From Fragilariopsis cylindrus CCMP1102 (taxonomy: Eukaryota > Bacillariophyta > Bacillariophyceae > Bacillariales > Bacillariaceae): 20,117 nucleotides of DNA. Under the pieces are notes generated by a model. The model saw nothing but the letters and a program-made list of their open reading frames with translations, did no database searches and was not told where the DNA came from. Made by a program: the position numbers and the translations under genes. The stretch lies in the NCBI GenBank assembly GCA_900095095.1, contig FMBT01000718.1:1-20117 (forward strand). The letters run 5' to 3'. Shown one piece after another: positions 1 to 10,036 of the stretch. The first letter of the stretch is position 1, and the number at the start of each line of letters is the position of its first letter.

Positions 1-85
1 ACGAATGATACAAATGGAAGATAATATTATTCTTTCATCACATAAAAAAATTAGTCTGCAGAAGGGGGGTACCGTATATCCTTAC

Positions 86-855
86 CAATATCCCTCCAAT
101 TTCATCTTCTGTCCTTGCATATCTGCACATTCCAGTCAGGACTATATTTCAAAAGAGAGATATGAGAGATCACTGGATCCGGTTAGAAAGCTAACCAGAC
201 AATATAAGATATACGCCACCCGATAGAGTTAAATCATTACAAGACTTACAAAATACATGATTTCCAGGTAAGACAAATGCATTTGCCTGGTCGGAATCGA
301 CAACAGTAAAGGTTACATTATTTGTATCAAAGTAGTCCAAATTGTTTTCCTTTGCAAATTTCCCTGCTGCATGAAATATTCTCTTCCCACTCGTTCAATT
401 GTAATCGATATAGGATGATTACGAGGAAGTATATTATTTTTGTGTTCAATAAGAAGTTGTTGGTATGCTTCTTTGCCCATTTGCTTCTCATAGTCAGGCC
501 CAGTCGCTAGCCAACGGCGGCGACCCGTTAATGGAGCAAAATCTTGATGTCGACAATAGGAATATATTCCACCTACGATCGGTATTCCTCCCCAAAAGTA
601 GACATATAGTGGTATATGTTGTCCTGTTGTATTTCGTTGATGACCACGATCCTGTTTTGGTTTTGTCGGTCGAAGTATAAGACGTTTACGATTAGTCGAA
701 GAGAAAGTACGAATATCTCGTCGTCTATTTCGAAAAATTGTTGAGATTGGACCGTTTGGTGACCCTGTTGCATGTAGCTTCGCCGTCGCTGTGTTGGTGG
801 CTCGGGCGATTCGCCATATTCGAAAAATAGCAGATACGGATACCCGCGTTGTCAT
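86..855 (-). CDS. OMA1: OMA1-like mitochondrial inner-membrane metalloprotease (M48), partial, one frameshift
   Basis: OMA1-family proteases cleave inner-membrane proteins such as OPA1 under mitochondrial stress. The protein starts at 855 with an Arg/Ser-rich, acid-free leader typical of mitochondrial import (residues 1-60), then a membrane segment (about 81-100), then the family block GRRRWLATGPDYEKQMGKEA (111-130). Near 390-397 the frame must shift by one missing base, probably a G in a GGG run. After it the reading gives GKRIFHAAGKFAKENNLDYF and then VVDSDQANAFVLPG, which is classic OMA1. Exon 1 ends at 250 with a GTAAGT donor. A 108-nt intron (142-249) leads to exon 2 (86-141), FLTGMCRYARTEDEIGGIL, followed by a GTAAGG donor. 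The HExxH zinc site should lie in the next exon, outside the window. With one base restored, exon phases agree exactly. Family identification is strong; completeness and function of this copy cannot be judged here. Confidence 0.85.
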
Positions 856-1539
856 TATTGAAATAGTGTTTTAGTTTTATTACTGTATACTGTATTCTTT
901 GGAAATTTGCTGGTCACTGCTGTGACGTTCGGCGTTAATCGACTCGACTTGACCTGACTCGTTCCAGAAAACTTAATGGATCATCGTCTTTGTAATGCAC
1001 TTCTTGTATATGGATGATATTCGAAACAGGTCCAGAGATTCAATGAATGAAAGGCACAAAATACAAAATTTAATGTCATGCTGGGATCTTTCGACAGCCT
1101 ACAGAAATTCAGAGAATTTGTGAAATTGTAATTTTGTTCGTGGTTGAATCAATCAATAAATAATTTTACTTATGCTAAAACCTAAAACTAAAATAAATCA
1201 ACGAATTGCAATCAATATTTTTGTGTGCTTACGGTACTCGGTAACGTTACACTATCGGTACACTACTTCGTAATAAATCAATACTAGTACATACTTTGAA
1301 ATTATTGTTACACAAAAGTCTAAGTTACAACTTTAAACTCGTTTTCGTTCTATCATACTACTTGTATCTCAACGACGACAATCGAATCATCGAATCGAAG
1401 AGTCTGAATAAACGAAGAAAACAAGAGAAAACCAGAAAGCAACATTAGCGAATCGTAGCGTATCGAAGAATCTGAATAGAACAAACGAAGAAAACAAAAG
1501 GAAAAATCAGAAAACAACAATAACCCAAAACAGTCAGTC
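856..1539. other. Divergent spacer between OMA1-like and FAN-like genes
   Basis: This 684-bp AT-rich stretch separates two divergent start codons and must hold both promoters and 5' leaders. I see no convincing ORF or RNA gene. The part next to the plus-strand gene is purine-rich and contains an imperfect tandem duplication, listed separately. Confidence 0.6.
1391..1521 (+). repeat. Imperfect tandem duplication in the FAN-like 5' leader
   Basis: A unit of about 56-63 bp occurs twice, at about 1391-1446 and 1459-1521. Both copies share the cores TCGAAGARTCTGAATA and AACGAAGAAAACAA, followed by a CAGAAARCAACA tail. The second copy carries small insertions. The array is purine-rich on the plus strand and ends about 18 bp before the start codon at 1540, so it probably lies in the 5' UTR or core promoter. 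Confidence 0.7.
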
Positions 1540-4500
1540 ATGACCGGGTCCTGGTTTGGGACAGCAGAAGCCAATCCTCACAATGGATCTACTATTAATA
1601 TGAAAGAGGCCGTAAAAGTACTGTATCCTCAAAAAGCGGGTCGTTGGGTTGAACGCAATACAGATAGATCACGATTTAGTAAACTTTTGTTGGAACACGG
1701 TGAAAAACATCTTCAGGATTGGGCCGTAATCGCTTATACTACCCCGACTTTTCGTCATTCTGCATCAAACTCCGGGTCTGGTGGTGGTGGTGGTGGAGCT
1801 GGGGGATCTCTGACGGCTCCTCGTAAGAAAGTTGAAACTACCTGGGCGGCTCATCAATCTCCAGTGGCACGATCTCCACGGAAATCTTCGTCCTCGTCTT
1901 CGGCTGCCTCTCGACAGAAAAAGAAGGCACTTGATAAAGATTCATATCCCACTGCCCACTTAACAAAGATTGAAGGGCGGTTACATCTTTGCACTAAATC
2001 ATTAATTTTTGAGCCTAGTGATTTCGCTCGACCAATCATTCGATGTCCTTTTAATAGAATGGATTCACCTCCGAAAGAATATCCAAATAAAACAGAAGAT
2101 CCCTCGGTGAAATCATTTGAGGCCATGACGGTTGAATTCGAATCATCCCGACACCATACAATGAAAGCAAATAATGCAATTTCAGCTTTTGAAAGTGTTC
2201 CTGTTAATACACGTTTTCGATTCACATTTTTGCACTCATCTCCTACGTCATTCGTAGACCTGTGCAAACATTTGTTCACTATTTGGCATAATTATAAATC
2301 AAAACCGGGACAACATCACGATCATCATTCGTCAAGTCTATCAGAATTGGATGAGCTTCTAAAACCAATGTTAGATAGACCGTTCGATCCGGTTAACTTG
2401 TTGGACGTTCGAGAGCGAGTGTTGACCTCAAATATCCGATGCAACCTCCTCACGCCACTGCAGGCGCAACCCGGTTGCATGGTCGTTACGCAAGAACGGA
2501 TGTATTTCCAACCCGCGGTTGGTGTGATAAATTTTGAAACAACACCGCAAGCGAGCACATGGTTCTTTCAACGTGATTTACAGGCAACGGCTCGTCGCTA
2601 TTATGGATTGAAGGATTCGGCACTAGAACTATTCTGGAAGGACGGAAGCAGTACCCTCTTCGGCTTTGAACGTAAGCACGAGCGAGAGCAAGTCTTTCGT
2701 TTGCTACCGACCCACAGGAATGCCAACAATATTATCCCATGTCATACTGATAGAGAATTCATTGTACAAGCATCTCAAGAGTGGCAGAGAGGAAATATCA
2801 ATAATTACGACTATTTGTTATTGTTGAATAGTGCCGCTGGACGGTCTGTCCAAGATTTGTCGCGATATCCCGTTTTTCCTTGGATTATTTCTGATTACGA
2901 GTCGACAACACTCGATTTAACAAATGAAAAAACATTCCGAGATCTAACAAAACCAATAGGCGCTTTAAACAAGAAACGATTGGACTATTTTAAGCAAAGA
3001 TTTGAAGGCATGGCTGAAATGGAAGACCCTTTTTTATATGGGACACATTATTCTGCCGCAGGTTATGTCCTGTACTAGTAAGTCAATGATGATACTATCA
3101 TATTTAATGGAATAAAAGTGGTGTGTGTGTGTGTGTGTGTGTGTGTAACTCTAGCCTTTCTACTACTGTTGAAATATTAAGCTAATAAGCTTCGGCATGA
3201 TGGTATTTTCTTTCTTTTCCCCCCGCACTTCTCAGCTTGGTTCGTAGTATGCCCGAGCACATGTTGTGCTTGCAGAATGGCAAGTTTGATGCACCTGATC
3301 GCATGTTTCATTCTATACATTCGTGCAACGCTTGTGTCTTGTCAAATCATGCCGACGTTAAGGAACTTACTCCTGAATTTTATAACCCAAACAATGACTT
3401 TGACTTTTTAATCAACGCGCGAGGACTCCAACTAGGTGCGACTCAAAATGGAGATCGTGTCGATGACGTTTCTCTACCCCCTTGGGCCAAGTCCGCTCGA
3501 GACTTCCTGAGAAAGAATAACAAGGCATTAGAATCAGAGATATGCACGGCCACGTTACCCCGATGGATCGACTTAATATTTGGGAGTAAGTCTCGTGGAG
3601 ATGCAGCGAAAGAAGCAAACAATCTTTTTCATCGATCTGCATACCTTGGACCGTCAGATTTAGCAGCATTACCCACACAGGAAGAACGATTTCAAGCAGA
3701 GCTGCAAGCGACCGAATTCGGAATTGTTCCCGACCAACTCTTTGTCGGGCGTCATCCTCTGCGCCATGAAACAGTCGATGATAGTTTTGTCAATCCAGAT
3801 GTAGGTCGTACCTTTAGCGGGACCGATGATGGCAAGGCAGAAACCTGGGAATTACTCGAGTCGCCATCGACAGACAGTCATGATCTACAAAACAACATCG
3901 GTCAAGATCCATCAGAAGATAACGTCGACGTAGAAACGCAAAATATATTGTCGGAAAATCCGGAAAATCCTTTTCACTATGATACGAGCGAACGATTTGG
4001 AGAAGAACATCAGCGCGATAGAAAATCCTTCAAAGATCGTCACTCGATCCCTATTAGCGGAAGTGGGGATCTAGGAGATAGTATTGAAGCTAGTGCAAGA
4101 ATGTCTTCCTTCTCTCATCTTGGCAAGGAAACTACATATCCGAATGCTTTGTCTTATGGCGATTCCGAGGAAAAAGTTACCTCACCACGATCTACTATCA
4201 GTTCTTCTTCACCGACGAAGCCAACTCCAGCAAATTCTGCTGAATGGGATATAAAGTTTATAGAAAGAAAGAAAGTCCACGAAGACGCAATATCTGGATG
4301 CGCAATGTTTCCGGTAGAAGGAGACCGATGCATGCTTGTGACATCCTCTCTAGATGGTGGTCTTAAGGTCCACACAGTTGATCTTGGACTTTCTGATTCG
4401 GAAAAGAAACAAAACGAGGGTGGCATCACGGGAACTTTGAGCCGTTTCTCTTACATTACAATGTCTCGTGGTCAGAATCCACAAACCGATCAAAACAAAC

Positions 4501-5417
4501 TAACAGAGTATCGATCTCTAAGCTCCCGAGATCCGCTTGCATGTCTTGTAATGGCTACTGACGGCCAGGGAGGCAAGATTGCCTTTGTAGGTGGTCATGA
4601 TGATGTTGTCCTAGCATACGGAATCAACTCAGCTTGTGCTGTTGCATCTATATATTCTCACCGAGATGCTGTCACTGGAATCGACATGTTGTATCGTCCT
4701 GCGCTTACGAAGCACTCAGCTTTGTGGCCAAAGAATGCGACTCATATTATGGTCAGTGGAAGTTGGGATGCTACCATCAAGGTGTGGTCTGTGGTAGTTG
4801 CCGATGGTGAAGCCGTATCAATCGACAGAGAACCATTAGCTGAACTATTCGATTGTGAGAGCCAGATTGTTAGTGTGTCAGCTGTTGCTTGTCCAGATGA
4901 CGGGGTCCTCGTAGTGGCTGGATCGGCGGATGGTAGTTTCTGTGTATGGAACTTGCATAGCAATGGAGTACAAGTGGTCATCCACAAAGAACCAGCTCGA
5001 CGAGGAGGCCCTTGCTCGGTTGTTAAATGGTCATCAGAAGGTGGACGATTGACTTTATTTGCTGGGTTTGCAACAGGAAAAGTTACATCGTATTCACTTG
5101 TCGATGGCGTTATTCAAAAAGGGAGTGTTGCATCTGTAGGAGTTGCTGTGCAATCTATAGTGTATGCCGAGGGCATTCTTCTTGTTGGATGCTCGGATGG
5201 AGGGCTTCGTCTCATCCCAATTCGTGACGGAACATACTTCACATCTGATTTATCCCTTTGGCCTAAAGTGAATAACAAGTCATCACCAGGCTTGACTAGT
5301 GTGAATATTTCTATAGCAGGGACGACAAAAGATGACTCCGGAAGGTGCGTCTGCTGCACGGGTGGTGAAGACGGTAGCATAGCTATATTCGAAATCAAAC
5401 GAGCTTCTGTGCATTAA
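1540..5417 (+). CDS. NSMAF: FAN/NSMAF-type GRAM-BEACH-WD40 protein
   Basis: BEACH proteins are large scaffolds for membrane traffic; animal FAN (NSMAF) couples a TNF receptor to neutral sphingomyelinase. Exon 1 (1540-3077) and exon 2 (3236-5417) flank a 158-nt GTAAGT...CAG intron, joining as GYVLYYLVRSMPEHMLCLQN, and encode 1239 residues with no frame break. In order: an N-terminal RFSKLLLEHGEKHL helix, a poly-Gly and Ser-rich linker, a GRAM-like domain beginning LTKIEGRLHLCTKSLIFEPS, a PH-like domain (PGCMVVTQERMYFQP), a BEACH domain (about 410-665) with RYPVFPWIISDYES, TFRDLTKPIGALN and FDAPDRMF, an acidic low-complexity linker (about 690-850), and a C-terminal set of WD40 repeats (for example HIMVSGSWDATIKVWSV). 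The domain order matches FAN rather than LYST, LRBA or neurobeachin. A sphingomyelinase role in an alga would be pure extrapolation; a scaffold role in membrane traffic is the safer reading. Confidence 0.93.
3121..3146 (+). repeat. (GT)13 microsatellite in the BEACH gene intron
   Basis: An uninterrupted run of 13 GT units lies inside the only intron of the BEACH gene, about 43 nt after the donor. It should be length-polymorphic; no function is implied. Confidence 0.9.
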
Positions 5418-5821
5418 ACGGTAAATAACACGTAACTGCACAGCAAAATTTGAAGATTTTTGGTTCGTAACTACTGTTCCCGTTACCAGTTCGATCTCCT
5501 TGTAATCAATAATCAGCCACTGTACACAATTTTGATTGCATGCAAATGGGTCGATACATTATCTATTAACATGTCAGTATATCAAATTCAATTTAAAGTC
5601 TCATCACATTGGATGCTACCAGTAGGGTCTGATCTAGTTTGTAACTTAAAACACCAACCTCATATATTGTGATACACTGGTAGATGATTTGTAATAGGAA
5701 AGAAGTTGCTGGCTTATATATCTAATTTGCTATGTTACTAGCTAGATTTAAATATCCTCGTACCCCCCCAACCGTCCTACTGTTGAAAAAATCTTCACAT
5801 AAAACCTGAATTAGGACTAAA
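5418..5821. other. Spacer downstream of the BEACH gene
   Basis: About 400 bp of AT-rich sequence follows the BEACH stop codon. It presumably contains the 3' UTR and polyadenylation region. One 70-codon open frame (5460-5672) has no recognisable features and is probably chance. Nothing else was seen. Confidence 0.5.
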
Positions 5822-5823
5822 TA

Positions 5824-6020
5824 CTTCCTCCAGCGAACGCAAACTTAGGGTGAGGTTTTACGCAATAACTTTCAACCGCAAATCTACGTCTATTTAGAGA
5901 AAAGGAATTGAAAAAAATAAAAATTGGTCATTCGACTCGAATACATTCAATCTACTTGCTTCTATCGTATTAAAGTTGTCGTCTAAAATATAAGGCTAAG
6001 TTTGCGTTCGCTGGAGGAAG
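5824..6020. mobile_element. MITE with 25-bp perfect TIRs and TA duplication (Tc1/mariner or Stowaway-like)
   Basis: The ends 5824-5848 and 5996-6020 are perfect inverted repeats of 25 bp, starting CTTCCTCCAGCGAACGCAAA. Each end is flanked by TA (5822-5823 and 6021-6022), the target duplication of Tc1/mariner-type elements. The 197-bp interior is AT-rich and has no ORF, so the element is non-autonomous. The TA + CTTCCTCC terminus resembles the TA + CTCCCTCC ends of plant Stowaway MITEs. The structure is seen directly; the superfamily is inferred from the duplication and terminal sequence. It ends 50 bp before the Codanin-like start codon, so it may lie in that gene's promoter or 5' leader. Confidence 0.8.
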
Positions 6021-6070
6021 TATGTGCCAAATATTGGACTCATTTGATTAAAATTGTTGAAAAGCATTGA

Positions 6071-9000
6071 ATGGAAAGTTTATATTTTTCAAAACGAGCA
6101 CAAAAATTTCGAACACAAACTATTACCAACTTGTTATTAATGATGGATCGTCCTAAAGACGACGTTAAATCGTCTGTGGAGATTGGGAACACGAACAAGA
6201 AATATCACGACGATAAGAAGATTGAATGCCCCTGTCACAATTTCACTGCCTTATCAAAGATTGTCGATATTCTTTCGTCCAAAGATCGTACCCCAACAGA
6301 TGAATGTATAAATTGGCTCAATGGATCTACAGATGAAATTGCTATCCGTGATAGGAAGGTACTTTCCTGTGGAAAACGATTTCAATGTCGATATCGTTAC
6401 GGAACATCATTTGCGATTCTCCGTGCTATCCGCGATGCATGTGCACCCTTTCAATTAAGATCATCAACAACACCTCTCGCGACATCGACATCGATGATGA
6501 CGACGACAACAATGACAATCCGACGACCTGCATCCAAAGAAATAAAACCAGTTGTCAGCTACGATCATTCCTTTCCACCACTTGAAAAACATCCGGGAGT
6601 GTCGAATATTTTGATACCCCCCTCTCCAAAGAAAAGCCAATTTGATAGTCCTTTTGCTGCAACCGGTGACGTAGAACAATCCGCCTTGGTCATCAATACA
6701 CTCCAAACGAGGAAAAAGAAACCAAAAAGACAGATTCAGCCTCAACTAGTAGTAGCAGCAGCAACAGCGGTCAGTTCGGATACTTCCAATTCTATTTGGA
6801 AGTCAAAAGACACCAATCGACAAATCGAAAGTAGTGAAGCGAATGTGTCTCATCAAAGTATTGAAGTCACGCATGAAAAAATTACACCAACAAAATCATC
6901 AGTAAATCATACCGAGGAAATGATAGAACGGATGGATCGGCTTTTAGATATATATGTTGCTCTGATAAAAAATATGCTAGTTCCATCGACAATTTTGGAA
7001 ATACATCTATTACTAGAACTTCTATCGATCGATGTGAATCCAAAAAATTCACGAGAACAAGATTTACAGCAGAAGCAGCAACAAGAATCACCAAAAGATA
7101 ATGATACTAATGATTCAAAGGGCTCGATATTGTTTTTCCAACCCATTTTTTCTTGTCCCGATCAGTGTATTCAATTTTCTAAAAGCGCATTAACGAAGTT
7201 GCAAAAAGGGCTATTGCAGCGACTGAGCCCATTCCTCATTAAATCATTACTCGACGACGAATCCTTTACTCGACGATGTCCTGCGATAGCGGAAAACTTA
7301 AAAATTTCCCTTGGTAAAATCCCTGCTACCGAATACACACCACCAACACCTGAGTCGATCAGAGGAACCCACGCTATGTTTAACCTGCCTTTTGAACCAG
7401 ATCGTGACAGTCGAAATAATTTCAAAACAACGGCTGAAATAGCCATGTACCAAAATCGTGAAGTTAGTCGTGACGCATTCCTATCCCAACTTCGCTTGTT
7501 TATGACGGCAAAGAGCAAGGTATTTCTCCCCGAACAGGTCGATAAGGTCCGAGAATCGGCGCAGTATGAGTCTAGGAAAATTATCTATAGCATTTCGTCG
7601 CATAATTTGATGTGGTTTGCTCAATTTTTCTGTGACCTATTGCTACAAGTTGGACATTCCCCTGTAGAGGAAATGGATCAAGAGCTATTAAAGATTGTTG
7701 CTGACGATCGTGATAAATTACAAAAACTTCACCAACGTTTTTCCAAAAAGAATCCGTCTCGCTCATCTCAAACAAGAACGGGGTTTACAGCATCTACTAC
7801 AACGACAACAGGTCGCAGGAGAAATAACAGCAACAAACGAAAAATTCCAAAGCACGCACAGATTCACCCCTCCAGAAGCACTATCTTCTTATTTTCCAGG
7901 ATATCAAGAATTCTTCTTCATTTTCCTCTACTCAGTGAACAGTTATAACTTTGGAATGCATCTATTACAGCAGATAGCCAAGAAAACTTGTGATTTGATT
8001 TTCAATCAATCTCCTTCTGGCTTTGAAAAACGCACGATGGACTTGGCACTTCTTGCTCGATTTCTTGGCTTTCTAGTCTTTTCACCGAATTGGCACGAGG
8101 AGAACATCGACGGGAATAAACTGAAACCATTCATATGCTCGTATGACAGTGGACTTAAACTTCTTGAGTCCATTGGATTACCTGTATCCAAAATTGTCCA
8201 AGAGGCGTTAGAAGGTGGGTACACCTTTCTTGTCGTGCCTTGGGTTACGGAGCTACTGAAAATGAGTAAATGGGACACGATTTCACAGTCATCTATGACT
8301 TTCCGTCAAATCTGGCTAATTTGAGACTCATCCAGAGCATCACTTCATCAGATGAAAACATGGCGTCAGGGTCCAGCATGCAACTAGTGTCCTTTCACCT
8401 CGAGACTTTTTTCAACGAAACTTTTTCACTTCCAAAATTAACATCATTGCCTGATGCAACCCTCCCAAGACTTTCTCGAGTAATACCAGACTCTCTAGAT
8501 AATCATAAAATTAGACTAGTACTGCAGCAATTTATGCTTCCAGTCCGTATATGGAGGATCTCAGCGACATGATTATGCACTCAAATAGTTCGACTCGTCA
8601 GCCGGTGAAGACACCAAGCACAAAACCAAAAAAGTTGAGACCATCAATTGTGAGCACTACCGTAGGCATCGAAGCACGATCTTATCTTGGAGTAGATTCA
8701 CCCTCTTTCGGGAATGCCACATCTCCTTTGAGAAATAGATCCTGGTTGGGATTACCTTCTGACAACACGCTTGATGGAAAGAGACTCCATACTCTAAATA
8801 AACTGACAGAGGGATTCTTTCATCAGCATCGTGACCTGAAGAAATTTGCGACTTTACCGTCGAACAGACCATCAAGACTCTTTCGATAAAAGAAATAAAT
8901 GTATTCGTAGTAATGCTTTCGAAGAGCACAGCATTGGAGTCGAATCGACTGGAAGGGAAATCGAAGATACTCAATTTAGAGCTTTTCAGTTGTCTCAAGA

Positions 9001-9753
9001 TTTTCTTCGAAACAAGCTTCACGACAAATTGGAAAAAAGTCTTGAATTATTCTGCCCTCCTAATGCTCAGCATAGAGTCATTGGTATTGCAGCAACTTAT
9101 CAACAGATCGCGGAATGAACTCCAGTCAGGTAGCGATTCGTGGTCTAGTATTTTCTTCTACTAAGATCATTTTGAAGGAATTGGAAAGCAAAACAAAAGC
9201 GCCGAACTGTAAAAAAGACGAGAGAAAGCAAACAGAAGACGCGATCGAAGCTTGCACTTCATCGATTAGAAATCTTCAAGATACTTTCCTTTCAACGCTG
9301 GACTCTAACAGCAAAATTGGACTCATACAGGAAGCTCTGAATTGTGTGGAGGTTCTAACAAAACTATATAATATTCCGTCAGAAAAATTGTTACGAGATT
9401 TCTTTGTGCTTATTATCGATCTAGATGGAGTTGCCGAATCTATTATACGTGAGGCGATACAATCCGATACTTCCGAATCGTGGATTATGCTTGTCACTTT
9501 GTTCCGCTTACTTTCAAGTCTATCTTTAATTTCTGGCTATTGGAGGACTAGCATTCCCGACTTGTTTGGAGAAGATTACATTCATTTACTGTCGAATTGT
9601 GAACCGCAATCGCCGAATGAAAAGAAGATGCTGCTTGAACAACTTACTGAATTAACAGAACGAAGGAAATCTTCTTACATCATCGGAAAGAAAGAAAATA
9701 ACAGATCAACATATGTAGGTATCATCGATCCGGTTGCGATCCAGTTTCAATGA
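6071..9753 (+). CDS. CDAN1: Codanin-1-like protein, reading frame broken about six times
   Basis: Animal Codanin-1 binds the histone chaperone ASF1 and restrains histone delivery. The open blocks fall in successive frames and align in order with Codanin-1: FNLPFEPDRDSRNNFKTTAE; FPGYQEFFFIFLYSVNSYNF; LLARFLGFLVFSPNW with VVPWVTELLKMSK; FRQIWLI then LRLIQSI; LQQFMLP then PYMEDLSDMI; TEGFFHQHRDLKK then ICDFTVEQTIKTLSIKEINV. Shifts fall near 7783-7861 (one extra base, or a 79-nt intron with a poor GTTTAC donor), 8320-8322, 8540-8545, 8842-8844, 8881-8985 and 9076-9118; the last five each lack one base. Restored length is about 1,200-1,230 codons, close to human Codanin-1 (about 1,227). Residues 219-228 (KRQIQPQLVV) resemble the ASF1-binding B-domain motif of HIRA and CAF-1 p60. 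The copy is either a recent pseudogene or an intact gene with assembly errors. Family call fairly strong; functional status open. Confidence 0.8.
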
Positions 9754-9936
9754 TAAAATTGATTCATGGCACGAGAACGAATGTATAAGAATGAAATAGA
9801 CGCTTGATAGCACGAAAAGATAAAATACAATAATAGTAAAGATGTTCGAATTTTTTTAAACAATAAATTACAGTAGTTATTTTAAGATATAAATTTTGGG
9901 ACAGGTTATCACAGGCGTATGGGTTTAATAATGGGA

Positions 9937-9974
9937 ACCGATAGTCGTTGTCTTGTTCGACAACCATAATCGGT
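9937..9974. repeat. Hairpin between convergent genes
   Basis: ACCGAT (9937-9942) pairs with ATCGGT (9969-9974) and GTTGTC (9947-9952) pairs with GACAAC (9959-9964), around a 6-nt loop with a mismatched bubble. The 12-mer CTTGTTCGACAA within it recurs about 35 bp downstream. The hairpin lies in the 283-bp spacer where the Codanin-like and membrane-protein genes converge, so a 3'-end role is possible but unproven. Confidence 0.45.
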
Positions 9975-10036
9975 ATGGGGTTTGCCTTGTTCGACAATCA
10001 AAGTCGTAGTGTACTTGGCTTCTTAGAAGTCATTGA

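Noticed and set aside
5480-5505. Possible tRNA B-box (CAGTTCGATCTCC)
   Set aside because: The flanking bases do not form a five-pair T-stem, and no A-box, anticodon arm or acceptor stem fits.
5824-6020. Hairpin as a terminator or regulatory RNA
   Set aside because: The flanking TA on both sides and the Stowaway-like ends point to a transposable element; the 147-nt gap between arms also argues against a transcription terminator.
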